Source of the DNA: an uncultured Lachnospiraceae bacterium
GTDB lineage: Bacteria; Bacillota; Clostridia; Lachnospirales; Lachnospiraceae
Assembly (NCBI GenBank): GCA_900551115.1
Contig: URUY01000024.1
Location: 1-56,909, forward strand
Length of the DNA: 56,909 bases
Direction of reading: 5' to 3'
The first letter of the stretch is position 1. Each line of letters opens with the position of its first letter. Below are positions 17,925 through 26,964 of the stretch, one piece after another. The translations under genes were made by a program, and so were the position numbers. Below the pieces are notes generated by a model, which was not told the origin of the DNA, did not search any database, and worked only from the letters and a program-made list of their open reading frames with translations.

Positions 17925-19141
17925 AGTATCATATCGCGATACCATTTCAGGGCATTAATATAAGCGTCATATACCATCTGCATATCAATGTTTTCTACAA
18001 TCATCAGTCTGGAAACCTCCTGCCAGTTGGCATTCTCATACTGATTCATAAATTCCATCACAAGAGCAAAGGGACCCTTATTTGCTACCAGGGCATCACT
18101 GATATTTTTAGATACCTTTACCACCTCAAGTGCCTCCTCCATAGGCATATCCAAAATAACATCCAGCACAGAGAAAAGTCCCATCAGAAACAGCTCCCCG
18201 GACTGTGATGCAAGTGAAAAGGAGGGCGCAAGATTTTCCGCAAACTTTGCACGAAGAAGGGAAAGCCTCGTTATCTCGTTGGGCTTATCCGTATATAATT
18301 CGCCTGCCACTGCCGTTGTCAGCCACTTTTTAAGCTCCTTTTCCCCCAGCATGGCCGCTGCATGCCTGATAGAGGTGATTTTTGAATTCCTGCTCATATG
18401 GTTTACCATCCTGAGCAGGGAAATAACCAATGCCGTATCCCTTCCGATTACATCTGCTGCCTCGGTCAGTTCAAAATCAGGCTGGTTGACCATATTCAGA
18501 AGCTGTATATAATTGACCTTTAATGCAGAAACCTCATGTTCTCCCTTATTGATGGGAATACGGAAAAATTTTCCTTCGTACAGCTGATACCCGCCGTCTG
18601 CCTTCAGCTTTTCAAAGATATCCATGGTCTCAATATTGCCTGCACACAGTTTAATATTGGGATATAGCTTTCCGAAATAAACCTTTGCCTTGCTGATATC
18701 AATCCGCTTATGGTCTAACAGGATGTAATCCATCAGCAGAAGGATTTCCCGGTATGCTTCAAATTTTGCCACCTCCAGCTTGCGCATTGCCAGCTTATAG
18801 CCGTCCTCCTTCAATTCCTTCAGCCTCTTAATATACATTTCCTCCGGCAGTATGGAATTGTCAATCAAAAGAACCAGTCTGTTGTGAGGCGCATCACACT
18901 GTTCTGCAATATCTGAAAATATAGAGATATTGCCCACCGGTACAAATACCTCTTTATCGTCGGACATAGTCTCCATACCCATATTTTTTATTACTTCAAG
19001 GCCGTCTACATGCGCAGCACCGTCATGCTGCCCCGTTCCCAAAAGGTTCGGGTTTAAAAAATAATTTTTCTTCTGTGTAAACAGAGAATATGCGCTAACC
19101 ACCATATTCGCGTCAAATAAAGGGATTAAAGTCACCAGCAT
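17918..19141 (-). CDS. YuxH-type EAL/HDOD signalling protein
   Basis: 407 aa. Residues about 1-200 form an EAL-like fold that lacks the EAL and DDFGTG catalytic motifs (the start is LIPLFDANMVVSAYSLF), so it is probably not an active c-di-GMP phosphodiesterase. Residues about 205-400 are an HDOD domain (LLNMVNQPDFELTEAADVI, then an HD-like helical bundle without the metal ligands). Such proteins are thought to act as c-di-GMP-linked adaptors. AAGGAGAG precedes the ATG. It follows the HD-GYP regulator gene by 180 bp. Confidence 0.85.
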   Translation of the reverse strand: MLVTLIPLFDANMVVSAYSLFTQKKNYFLNPNLLGTGQHDGAAHVDGLEVIKNMGMETMSDDKEVFVPVGNISIFSDIAEQCDAPHNRLVLLIDNSILPEEMYIKRLKELKEDGYKLAMRKLEVAKFEAYREILLLMDYILLDHKRIDISKAKVYFGKLYPNIKLCAGNIETMDIFEKLKADGGYQLYEGKFFRIPINKGEHEVSALKVNYIQLLNMVNQPDFELTEAADVIGRDTALVISLLRMVNHMSRNSKITSIRHAAAMLGEKELKKWLTTAVAGELYTDKPNEITRLSLLRAKFAENLAPSFSLASQSGELFLMGLFSVLDVILDMPMEEALEVVKVSKNISDALVANKGPFALVMEFMNQYENANWQEVSRLMIVENIDMQMVYDAYINALKWYRDMILQ

Positions 19142-19321
19142 AATGCTCTCTCCTTATGTAAAATTTAAAGTATCGCAACACATAAAAAACCATGATATTA
19201 TTCTTTAATATATCACAAAAAAAAGGACTTGCATATAAAATTTTGAAATTTTGAAATTTTGTTTACACAATTGTCTTGTGTAAAGCCATCCGGCCTGTTA
19301 AAAGGCATCCTGCCTGCCCTT

Positions 19322-20404
19322 CTATTGGCCTTTCTGCGCCTCCATTTCCTTTCTTACCGCTCTGAAGCATTCCATAAGCTTAGGTGAAAACATACCGCAT
19401 TCCCCATTCATAATCATATAGTATGCCTGCTCCGGGGTATACGCACTCTTATAAACTCTTTCGCTCACTAAGGCATCATACACATCCGCCACTGCAACAA
19501 TTTGTGCCGACACAGGAATTTCTTCTCCTACAAGTCCCTCCGGGTATCCCTTTCCGTCATACCGTTCATGATGATACCGACAGATTTCCCAGTCCTTCTT
19601 TGCGTATTTTTCATCCCATACGCCTTTGATGCTTTCCAAAATCTCACAGCCTCTTATGGTGTGGGATTTTATATACTCAAACTCTTCTGTCGTCAACTTG
19701 GCAGGCTTTAAGAGAATACTGTCCGGAATGGTTATCTTTCCTACATCATGAAGGGCACTTGCCGAAACGATGATCCGGATTTCTTCCTCTGTCAATCCGT
19801 ATTCCGGATACCGCCTCATAAGCTCTCCGGCCAAAATACCGGTATAGCTTTTCACTCTTTTTATATGCTCGCCGCTTTCCAAATTGCGGTGTTCCACAAC
19901 CTCGCCCAAAACATCGATAATCGTCTCATTGCTCTTTTTCAGTTTTTCTGCCTGCAGCAGCAGTAATTTGTACTGCTTGCGCAGGGTTTCCGTCTGGTGG
20001 TCTATCTGCTTTTCCAGTTTGCTTTTATAAAGGTACAGTTCCGTCACATTATTGACTCTTTTTTTGACCAGTGTATTGTCAAAAGGTTTTCTGATAAAAT
20101 CCCTGACGCCGCATTCAAAGCATCTTTTTTCCACCTTTACGGAATCTTCCCCGCTGATAACAAGCACCGGTATAGACTGCAGCAGGTCCTTCTGCTTCAT
20201 CACCTCAAGAACCGCAAACCCGTCCACCTTCGGCATTAGCAAATCCAGCAGCATAACCGCAATTTCATCCTTATGCTTTTCAAGAAGGGCAATCCCCTCT
20301 TCTCCGTTCCCTGCTTCCAGTACCTCATATTCATCTTCCAAAATCTCTGTCAATATCTCACGGTTTAATTCTATGTCATCCACAATCAGTACTTTATTAC
20401 GCAT
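19322..20404 (-). CDS. Response regulator with HD-GYP output domain
   Basis: 360 aa from the ATG at 20404 (MRNKVLIVDD), preceded by GGAGG. The receiver domain (1-120) has the acidic pair DD at about 9-10, the phosphoacceptor Asp in LLDLLMPKVDG and Lys in IRKPF. A coiled-coil linker (about 130-165) follows. The HD-GYP domain (about 165-360) is complete: HDVGKI, HHERYDGKGYP and VAVADVYDAL. It should hydrolyse c-di-GMP when phosphorylated. It lies in one run with the hybrid kinase and Hpt genes upstream, so it is the likely end point of that relay. Confidence 0.93.
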   Translation of the reverse strand: MRNKVLIVDDIELNREILTEILEDEYEVLEAGNGEEGIALLEKHKDEIAVMLLDLLMPKVDGFAVLEVMKQKDLLQSIPVLVISGEDSVKVEKRCFECGVRDFIRKPFDNTLVKKRVNNVTELYLYKSKLEKQIDHQTETLRKQYKLLLLQAEKLKKSNETIIDVLGEVVEHRNLESGEHIKRVKSYTGILAGELMRRYPEYGLTEEEIRIIVSASALHDVGKITIPDSILLKPAKLTTEEFEYIKSHTIRGCEILESIKGVWDEKYAKKDWEICRYHHERYDGKGYPEGLVGEEIPVSAQIVAVADVYDALVSERVYKSAYTPEQAYYMIMNGECGMFSPKLMECFRAVRKEMEAQKGQ

Positions 20405-20435
20405 TCTTCCCTCCATGCCAGCCCAAAATAACAGC

Positions 20436-22643
20436 TTATCGAATCACTTTATTCTGATTTGCAAATACACCAATTCTTTGTTCTACCTTTTTGACGGTTA
20501 TATTTTGCGCATATTTGGCAGCCCACCGCATGCCGCCTATTTCAAGCAATACGCCCTCAAACAGGGTACCCTTTATTACAGCCTTTGCTTCTGCAGACTT
20601 CGCCGCCTGCCTGTCCTGTTTGCCTTTTATCTCACTTAGTTTTTCCAGTTCCTTCTCTTTTGTATAAATGGCATTTTCAATCTTAAGATAAATATCCATA
20701 TCAACTTCCTGTGAAAGTGCCAGCTTACGGTTAAAGCTTTCATAACCGTTTCGTAAGATTAACAGCTCTCTGTTTACATCCTTTAGCTTTTCTTCTACTT
20801 TATTTCTGCTCATAATCATGCTTTCACTCTGTCCCAGCTTCACAAATGTACTGATGCCTGCCGGATTCCCCAGATTATAAGCAAACAGGCCTTTAGCCGC
20901 AAAAGCGCTGCCGCCTGCCAGTGTTCCTTTTACGCCTGCTATGATAATATGCCCCTCTGCAGACAGCTTGCTGTTCAGCGCATAATTTACATTGATATCA
21001 CCGCCGGCATATACCAGTGCCGCTTCAAAAAATTTACCGATGACTGATTTCTCCGCTCTGACATATCCGCTTCCCGAAGCATTCATCCCCTGTCTTAAAA
21101 TAACGTTTCCGCCGCTTTCTATGGTAGCGCCCTCCACGAAGCCGTCCACTACAATATCCTCTGTTGCACGAATCAGCGTGCCGCTTCCCACATTTCCCTT
21201 CACATGTACCAGACCGTCAAATATGACGTTGCCGGTAGCCAAAGTCATTTCCTCCAATATGAGAAGCTTTGAAACCTCCAGCATATTCTTCTTTAATTCC
21301 ACCCTGCCGGTAAGAGTGGCAAAATATGTTGTTCTGTCCGGTGTTACCCTAACCCCCTTGCCATACAACACACTCTTTTCGCGGCCTTTTTTTGCCGAGA
21401 TAAGTTCTCCTGTAACACTGTAGCCGCAGGTTCCTTCCTCAGCCTTGTGGTAACAGGCAAGCTTCTGGTCCTGCTTTGCCATTTCATACCACTCAATATC
21501 CTGATAATCCACAAAACCGTTTTCTAAAAGCCTGGGCGTTCGGTTTAATTCTGTCCTGAAGAAAAACTCATAATAGCCGTCCCTGCCGTCCACCGGCCCG
21601 GCACCCTGTGCCACCTTAATTTTCTTCTTTTGTTCCACTCCCTTTGAAATATGCTCTAATGCCTTCTCATCAATGCCCTTACATACACCCGATAAAGCAA
21701 GGGCTGCATGCAGTTCTTCTACAGACACACTCACCTCCCGGCTCCGCAGGCTGATATACGCCTCCATGCCATCCTGACTTATGGTTACTTCGATTTTTTC
21801 CGCACCTGCTTTTTCACCAAAAGCCGCTGTTTCAGCACGCCCCTCCTTCTTTGTCCTTTCCTCTGCGTGCCTGCTTTGCAGCAGATGACGCCGTTTCCGC
21901 ATTTCGCCGGCTGTATAGGTCAGGCTCTTATAGCCTGAAACATCAAGCCCCTTTTCCAGTCCCAAACGGATCTCCCGCATCTGCTGCCAAGAATACAGCG
22001 AGGACAGATATATTGAAACCTCTTCCTGTTTTTCAAGTCCTAAACGAATTTCCCGCATCTGCTGCCAGGAGTAAATTACCTTTGCATATACGGAAACATC
22101 CAGCCCCTTTCTAAGTCCCTTCCTGATCTCCGCAATGGAAACACCCAGAAATTCCTTAGTCAGATACGGCGTCAGGTCAATATTCTGATTCAGTGCATGC
22201 CTGATCTGTCCAATCTGCTCTGCATCATACCCTTCTTTTACATATTTATCAATGTTGACGCCATCTGTGTTTGCCTTTCGTATTTCCCGCAGTATTCCCG
22301 CAGGCAGAGAACTGTAAGGCGTCAGATTCAGCCCTTCCTTCAGTCCCTTGCGAAGCTGCTGCATAATATCATAGGGTATCTCCGGTTTTGCATATACCGA
22401 GATATCCAAATGGTCTCTTAAGCCTTTTCTGATTTCTTCCATCTGAAACCAGTCAAATTGCTTATTTGCATAGGCCTCTACCGGAAGACCGGCCTCAAGC
22501 CCCAATCTGATCTGGCGCATCTGCAAAGCCAAAAAGTCCTTCCTTGCATAAACCGCTATATCCAGCCCTTTTCTGTACCCCTCTTCTATTTCTTCAAGCT
22601 GATTCTGCGTAAAGTCTTTTTCTTTCCACATGGTTTCGTTCAT
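20436..22643 (-). CDS. FapA/DUF342-type polymer-like protein with nine to ten N-terminal 25-residue repeats
   Basis: 735 aa. Residues about 14-265 are nine full and one partial copy of a ~25-residue repeat around QMREIRxGLExGLDVSxYA. The residues after Tyr vary and Ile-Arg and Leu are the fixed positions, which predicts an alpha-solenoid. Residues about 280-640 match the FapA family (formerly DUF342), with Gly-rich turns of a right-handed beta-helix (for example VHVKGNVGSGTLIRA). A coiled coil (about 640-690) closes the protein. FapA proteins occur beside signalling and motility genes, but their function is unclear. Here the gene sits between Hpt and the HD-GYP regulator. Confidence 0.82.
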   Translation of the reverse strand: MNETMWKEKDFTQNQLEEIEEGYRKGLDIAVYARKDFLALQMRQIRLGLEAGLPVEAYANKQFDWFQMEEIRKGLRDHLDISVYAKPEIPYDIMQQLRKGLKEGLNLTPYSSLPAGILREIRKANTDGVNIDKYVKEGYDAEQIGQIRHALNQNIDLTPYLTKEFLGVSIAEIRKGLRKGLDVSVYAKVIYSWQQMREIRLGLEKQEEVSIYLSSLYSWQQMREIRLGLEKGLDVSGYKSLTYTAGEMRKRRHLLQSRHAEERTKKEGRAETAAFGEKAGAEKIEVTISQDGMEAYISLRSREVSVSVEELHAALALSGVCKGIDEKALEHISKGVEQKKKIKVAQGAGPVDGRDGYYEFFFRTELNRTPRLLENGFVDYQDIEWYEMAKQDQKLACYHKAEEGTCGYSVTGELISAKKGREKSVLYGKGVRVTPDRTTYFATLTGRVELKKNMLEVSKLLILEEMTLATGNVIFDGLVHVKGNVGSGTLIRATEDIVVDGFVEGATIESGGNVILRQGMNASGSGYVRAEKSVIGKFFEAALVYAGGDINVNYALNSKLSAEGHIIIAGVKGTLAGGSAFAAKGLFAYNLGNPAGISTFVKLGQSESMIMSRNKVEEKLKDVNRELLILRNGYESFNRKLALSQEVDMDIYLKIENAIYTKEKELEKLSEIKGKQDRQAAKSAEAKAVIKGTLFEGVLLEIGGMRWAAKYAQNITVKKVEQRIGVFANQNKVIR

Positions 22644-22655
22644 TATGGCTACCTC

Positions 22656-23018
22656 TTAGCTATGCTGCTCTCTCAGATTTTTCACTGCTTCAGCAATCTT
22701 CTCATAATCCTGCTCCACAGCCACAGAAAGCGGACCTGTATCAAAAGCCGGTTTGCCGGTCCGAAGGGCTTCACACAGAACATGACTCGATTCACTAAGC
22801 CCCGTAAGTCCCAGATTCAGACTCATTCCCTTTAAGCTGTGTACATGCAGAAAGGCTTCCTTATAATCCTCACGTTCCAGCGCTTCCTTCATTTTCTGCA
22901 TACTGTCACCATCGATAAACTTAAGCAGATACTTCCGTATCCTCTCGTCACTCATAAGCCTTTGCAATACCTCTTCATAATTGCCGCCAATCTGTTCATA
23001 ACATTCCTTTACTGTCAT
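22656..23018 (-). CDS. Hpt (histidine phosphotransfer) domain protein
   Basis: 120 aa from the ATG at 23018 (MTVKECYEQ), which has GGAGG four bases upstream; the frame itself opens at 23039. It is an all-helical protein with the phosphorylatable His in HVHSLKGMSLNLG. It should carry phosphate from the receiver domain of the neighbouring hybrid kinase to the HD-GYP response regulator downstream. It ends 12 bp before the FapA-type gene, in one transcription unit. Confidence 0.93.
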   Translation of the reverse strand: MTVKECYEQIGGNYEEVLQRLMSDERIRKYLLKFIDGDSMQKMKEALEREDYKEAFLHVHSLKGMSLNLGLTGLSESSHVLCEALRTGKPAFDTGPLSVAVEQDYEKIAEAVKNLREQHS

Positions 23019-23099
23019 CTTTCCTCCACTGCAGGGCATTCTGTATCTTCCTGCATCTTTAAAAAAGCACTTTAAAATAAAGCTTTTTATGTTAAACGC

Positions 23100-25598
23100 T
23101 TAGCTTTCACATAACTGCTTTAAGGTTTCAAACAAAATTTTCGTATCAATCGGCTTGGTAATATGCGCATTCATGCCTGCTGCTTGCGTTTGGGCTATAT
23201 CCTCCGGAAAAGCATTTGCCGTCAATGCAATAATCGGAATTGTTTTTGCATCCGCCCTTTCCATATTCCGGATATGCTTTGCCGCCTCGCAGCCATCCAT
23301 GACAGGCATCTGCATATCCATCAGGATAGCATCCAAGGTACCTTCTTTCGACTCGCAGAACCGCTCTATCGCTTCTTTACCGTTTGTTGCCTGTAAAACC
23401 TCGGCACCGTTCATCTGAAGGATTTCCGTTCCTATTTCCATATTCAGCTCATAGTCTTCTACCAAAAGCAGTTTAAAGCCCTTTAATACCTGACACGTTT
23501 CAGAAGCCTGTTCCGGGTCCTGATTATTGACCTGCGCTGCTTTGTCTGGCTTCTCCTCACTATCTATCTGCTGGTCGCCGACATTTTTCATGGGCAGCGT
23601 TACAACAAAGGTTGTGCCCTTCTCCACTTCGCTTTGAACCGTTATCTCACCGCCTGCCATAGTAACAATGCTCTTTACAATAGCCATGCCCAGCCCGGTT
23701 CCCGTTACCTGAGAGGCAAACCGCCGTTCCCGCTCATAGGCTTCAAAAATATGCTCCAGAAATTTTTCTGACATTCCGCGCCCGGTATCCGTTATCACAA
23801 ATTGATAAACCGAATCCATATTATTGCCGTCTACAATTTCAGTCACATCCACCGTAATAGATTCCCCTTCTTTTGTAAACTTTAATGCATTGGACAACAG
23901 ATTGTTCAGAATCTGTTTCAGGCGTAAGTCATCGGCATATACATAATCATGAAGGATATTGCAGTTCGTATTGAAATTTTTCCCCTGCTGCTGTGCCTGA
24001 ATCCGGAAAACATCCAAGGTCTCCTCCAAAAAAACATGTAAGGAGAACGGCTTTTTTTCAAGATAAAATTTTTCTTTTATCCGCGAAATATCCAGTATGT
24101 CATTGATTAAATCCAGCAGCTGCTTACTCGCCCTGCTGATTTTGTTAATATAATCTGCCGTTTTTTCCTTATCCTCTATATTCTTTTCTGCCAGTTCGGA
24201 CATCCCGATAATAACATTAAGAGGTGTACGCATATCATGGCTCATATTGGAGAAAAACTGATACTGGGAATGCTGACTGTCTTTTACGCTCTGTATGGAA
24301 TGCTCTAAAAGCTGCATGCGGTCCAGCTCCCTCCGCCGTTCCTTTTCTATCAGACGGAAGCAAAGCACAACCTCATCCTTGCTAAAAATCGGCGCAAAAA
24401 GCATGCTGACGTTTACCCACTGATACCTGCCGTTTACCTGCCTTTTAAAATTACCGCCAAATTCCTTCACATGGTTTTCAATCTGCTTCTGCATATTTTC
24501 AATAGAGAAGCTTTCTATAAATTCCTCTACCACATCCTCATGGATAACCTGTCTTATATCACGGCAAAAAGCACTGTACTTTCCGCTTTTCCCGAGAAGA
24601 TTCTTCATAAGATCATCTGTTTTTATTACTTCATAGGTTTTCTTAATCAGATTCACACGGTACAATGCATAATAGGAATCCCCCAGCATATACACCGTTT
24701 CCTTGATTTTCTTTGTTTTTTTCCTGTTGATGATTTCACGGCAGTAGATAAATCCCATTACAAGCGCTATACCAAAAAATACCGCACAATAAATTTTAAG
24801 TATCACATACCAGTTCTTCATCATCAATACCTTCGGTATCGTCAGTACAGAACACCAGCCGTTAGGAAGCTCATGATAAAAGACCTCTCTAAGCTGCCCC
24901 TTTTCATCCGTATAGCTGATTGCCGGAGTTTCTCCGTTTCTCAGTTTTTCAAGTTCGCCGGCATGTGCAAGGGAAAACTGAGTGGGGTCCAATGTCTGAT
25001 ACTGCATGGCAGAAGCAGGCTCCGCATAAAGAATAACGCCCTTAGAATCACACATAAAATATTCGCTGCCCTCTGACAGTTCTTTTTCATTGGTGTAAAA
25101 GCGCAGATTCTCCGGAAAAATAGCAAAGGAGAGCATCCAGCCGGTATCGCCGCACATTTTGGAAATCGTAACAACCGGATGCTCATACAGCGCACTGTAA
25201 TACGCATCCGTATAGACTATGCTTTCATCACTTTCCAAGGTTGTCTGATACCACTCTGTCTGTGTTACATCAAAATCACCAACCTCTTTTCCAAAAGAAG
25301 CTAAAACCTCCTCTCCTTTAATAACAAAAAAATCAACAGTCTCCTTTCCTGCCGTTTTTTCCAATATATGAAAATATTCTTCCGCCCAGCTTCTGATTTG
25401 CGTGCTGTCATACTCTGCCAATGCGAGCTTTTCTATAAACGCCGCGCCAAAATTAATCAGATTACGATAGGTTGTGAGATTCTGCTCCTCTTCTCCGGAA
25501 TAGCTTTGTACAATCTCCCTTCCCATTTTTCTTGCGTCCTGCAGCATGATTTTGTAAGTATACAGCATACAGATATTGGCTAATCCCAATAAAATCAC
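23100..25598 (-). CDS. Hybrid sensor histidine kinase with extracellular Cache-like domain and receiver domain
   Basis: 832 aa from GTG at 25598. An N-terminal membrane helix, an extracellular Cache-like sensor (about 30-260), a second membrane helix (about 263-285), a PAS-like region, HisKA with the phosphoacceptor in FFSNMSHDMRTPLNVI, an HATPase domain (N box NLLSNALKFT, DTGRGMS, GTGLGMAI), and a C-terminal receiver with Asp in AILMDMQMPVMDG. The start is doubtful. The frame continues upstream through more of the first membrane helix (AIPWNIICLV) without an ATG. A seven-A run at about 25626-25632, if it had one more A, would join it to an ATG at about 25680. Confidence 0.92.
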   Translation of the reverse strand: MILLGLANICMLYTYKIMLQDARKMGREIVQSYSGEEEQNLTTYRNLINFGAAFIEKLALAEYDSTQIRSWAEEYFHILEKTAGKETVDFFVIKGEEVLASFGKEVGDFDVTQTEWYQTTLESDESIVYTDAYYSALYEHPVVTISKMCGDTGWMLSFAIFPENLRFYTNEKELSEGSEYFMCDSKGVILYAEPASAMQYQTLDPTQFSLAHAGELEKLRNGETPAISYTDEKGQLREVFYHELPNGWCSVLTIPKVLMMKNWYVILKIYCAVFFGIALVMGFIYCREIINRKKTKKIKETVYMLGDSYYALYRVNLIKKTYEVIKTDDLMKNLLGKSGKYSAFCRDIRQVIHEDVVEEFIESFSIENMQKQIENHVKEFGGNFKRQVNGRYQWVNVSMLFAPIFSKDEVVLCFRLIEKERRRELDRMQLLEHSIQSVKDSQHSQYQFFSNMSHDMRTPLNVIIGMSELAEKNIEDKEKTADYINKISRASKQLLDLINDILDISRIKEKFYLEKKPFSLHVFLEETLDVFRIQAQQQGKNFNTNCNILHDYVYADDLRLKQILNNLLSNALKFTKEGESITVDVTEIVDGNNMDSVYQFVITDTGRGMSEKFLEHIFEAYERERRFASQVTGTGLGMAIVKSIVTMAGGEITVQSEVEKGTTFVVTLPMKNVGDQQIDSEEKPDKAAQVNNQDPEQASETCQVLKGFKLLLVEDYELNMEIGTEILQMNGAEVLQATNGKEAIERFCESKEGTLDAILMDMQMPVMDGCEAAKHIRNMERADAKTIPIIALTANAFPEDIAQTQAAGMNAHITKPIDTKILFETLKQLCES

Positions 25599-26030
25599 AA
25601 GGCAGATAATATTCCACGGAATCGCTTTTTTTCTCTTTTTATAGCATGAATTATCTGTTCTTCTTTTACAGTTCGTACCATGTGTATTTATGTGATAATC
25701 CGGAAGTTAATTACCACATTTCCTCTCTTTACATATCGCAGTCTAACAGCGGGCTGTTCACCCTGCCGTATCAATTCTAAAAAAGCTGATGGCTTCCTTC
25801 TGCCGGTCCTTAAGCACCCTCTGCCTAAGACAGGCAGCATCACGGTTTCTATGGTCCGCCGTATGCCGGCAGCAACAGCGAAACTCCCTAAAATCTTTGC
25901 TTTTATTATATCTACTAAAAAGCCAATTGTCTATAAAAGTTTCCTTTGTATTGACTCATGGCAGAACTTACAAATTTGGATTGTACTCTTATTTATGATG
26001 AAGCATTAAAATATTATAAAAAGATGTTCC
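25599..26030. other. Gene-free stretch between the hybrid kinase and the DUF3990 operon
   Basis: About 430 bp with no convincing gene. Left part (to about 25710): codes in the kinase frame and probably belongs to its true 5' end. Middle (25730-25910): relatively GC-rich, with small hairpins such as CTGCCT/AGGCAG around 25826-25842. No known riboswitch consensus could be matched. Right part: AT-rich, and presumably holds the 3' end of the DUF3990 operon transcript. Open plus-strand frames here have no ribosome site or recognisable product. Confidence 0.5.
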
Positions 26031-26231
26031 CTATTGCCTTGCTTCGATATACAGGTCAATATCTTCCACAATATACTTTTCTCCGGTTGTGTGCAGAGCT
26101 TCAAAACAGGAATAGATATAATCCCATACCCGGTATTTTGTGAACAATTCGGAAACCTGTCTGCCGGTCAGGCCTTTTGCAGATTTATACCGCTCGGTAC
26201 AATAGATTAAGAAATTGCCTTCTTTACTCAT
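26031..26231 (-). CDS. Small DUF3791-like protein, last gene of the DUF3990 operon
   Basis: 66 aa from the ATG at 26231, with GGAGGAGG upstream inside the preceding gene. The sequence (KEGNFLIYCTERYKSAKGLTGRQVSELF) resembles DUF3791 proteins: short, helical, with the conserved LxGxQVxxLF pattern. In other genomes DUF3791 genes sit next to DUF3990 genes, which suggests they act together, perhaps as immunity or antitoxin. That association is from memory of the families; the role is inference. Confidence 0.7.
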   Translation of the reverse strand: MSKEGNFLIYCTERYKSAKGLTGRQVSELFTKYRVWDYIYSCFEALHTTGEKYIVEDIDLYIEARQ

Positions 26232-26233
26232 AA

Positions 26234-26473
26234 TCACGCCTCCTCCGGGAATGTAAATGTACCTGTCTTTTTTTCTTCATCAAACATATTAAACAGGGTC
26301 AGTGCGCTCAAATGCCACAGCTTTGTATCTTCCTGCTCCAAAAAGGAATATACCTTAGAATCATAAAATTCTTTTGCAGCAGATACTTCATCATACGGAT
26401 GATTCTCAATAATCAAGTGAATCACCTGCGGTACAAGAAGCATAAGCATAGCTTCAAATTTCTGCTTTTCCAT
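26234..26473 (-). CDS. Small helical protein of unknown function in the DUF3990 operon
   Basis: 79 aa. The ATG at 26473 overlaps the TGA of the DUF3990 gene by one base, and GGAGGGGG lies upstream within that gene, so translation is coupled. The protein is acidic and predicted helical, with the motif YDEVSAAKEFYDSKVYSFLEQEDTKLWHLS. I do not recognise a named domain with certainty. The tight coupling to the DUF3990 protein and the small acidic nature fit an antitoxin-like partner, without proof. Confidence 0.72.
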   Translation of the reverse strand: MEKQKFEAMLMLLVPQVIHLIIENHPYDEVSAAKEFYDSKVYSFLEQEDTKLWHLSALTLFNMFDEEKKTGTFTFPEEA

Positions 26474-26964
26474 CAAAATTCCCCCTCCGGCACCGTGCCA
26501 ATAAACTTTAAGTAACTTAACGCTTTTTCTGAAGTAAGCACTAATTGGTTATACAGCTCTTTGATTTTAAGGACATCCAATGTCTGCTCTTTTGTAAATG
26601 CTCCGGCAGTATAAAGGGTAAATGTAGTATAAACATCATCGTTGGCAACAGGACCAAAGATAAAATCAAATTTTTCACCCTCATAGCTACCTGATCTGTT
26701 ATCTGATACAAAATCAAGCCATGCTTCATCAGCGGTATTAAAGCGTAAAACAGAACATTCCGCAAAGGCTTTCTGTTCGTCAATCTCATAAACGTTGACA
26801 ATCCTGCCTCCTCCTTTTCTGCGCTTGTAAACTTTATCTGCAAAGCCTATGGCCTGCCTTTTGTTTGTGGTGGTATAGAAACCAAAGCCAAAATCCAGAA
26901 ATCGGTTCTGCTGAATCAGTTTCGGCTCAGAAACAACCACATTACTTCCGTGATATAGAATCAT
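26473..26964 (-). CDS. DUF3990 protein, ADP-ribosyltransferase-like putative toxin
   Basis: 163 aa from the ATG at 26964 (MILYHGSN), which follows GGAGGG. The opening YHGSN, the GFGFYTTTNKRQAIGFA segment and the later Glu-containing loops match the DUF3990 family, placed in the ADP-ribosyltransferase-fold clan. The YHG / FYTT pattern would form the NAD-binding pocket. It overlaps the upstream 106-aa gene by 23 bp and the downstream gene by 1 bp. Most likely the effector of a toxin-antitoxin or abortive-infection-type module; target unknown. Confidence 0.82.
   Translation of the reverse strand: MILYHGSNVVVSEPKLIQQNRFLDFGFGFYTTTNKRQAIGFADKVYKRRKGGGRIVNVYEIDEQKAFAECSVLRFNTADEAWLDFVSDNRSGSYEGEKFDFIFGPVANDDVYTTFTLYTAGAFTKEQTLDVLKIKELYNQLVLTSEKALSYLKFIGTVPEGEF

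Noticed and set aside
17734..17958. Plus-strand frame reading repeated LFVALFVTLF as a membrane peptide gene
   Set aside because: It is only the translation of the 12-bp tandem array; no start context or ribosome site.
25730..25930. c-di-GMP riboswitch upstream of the kinase
   Set aside because: I could not match the conserved GEMM-I or GEMM-II sequence elements.
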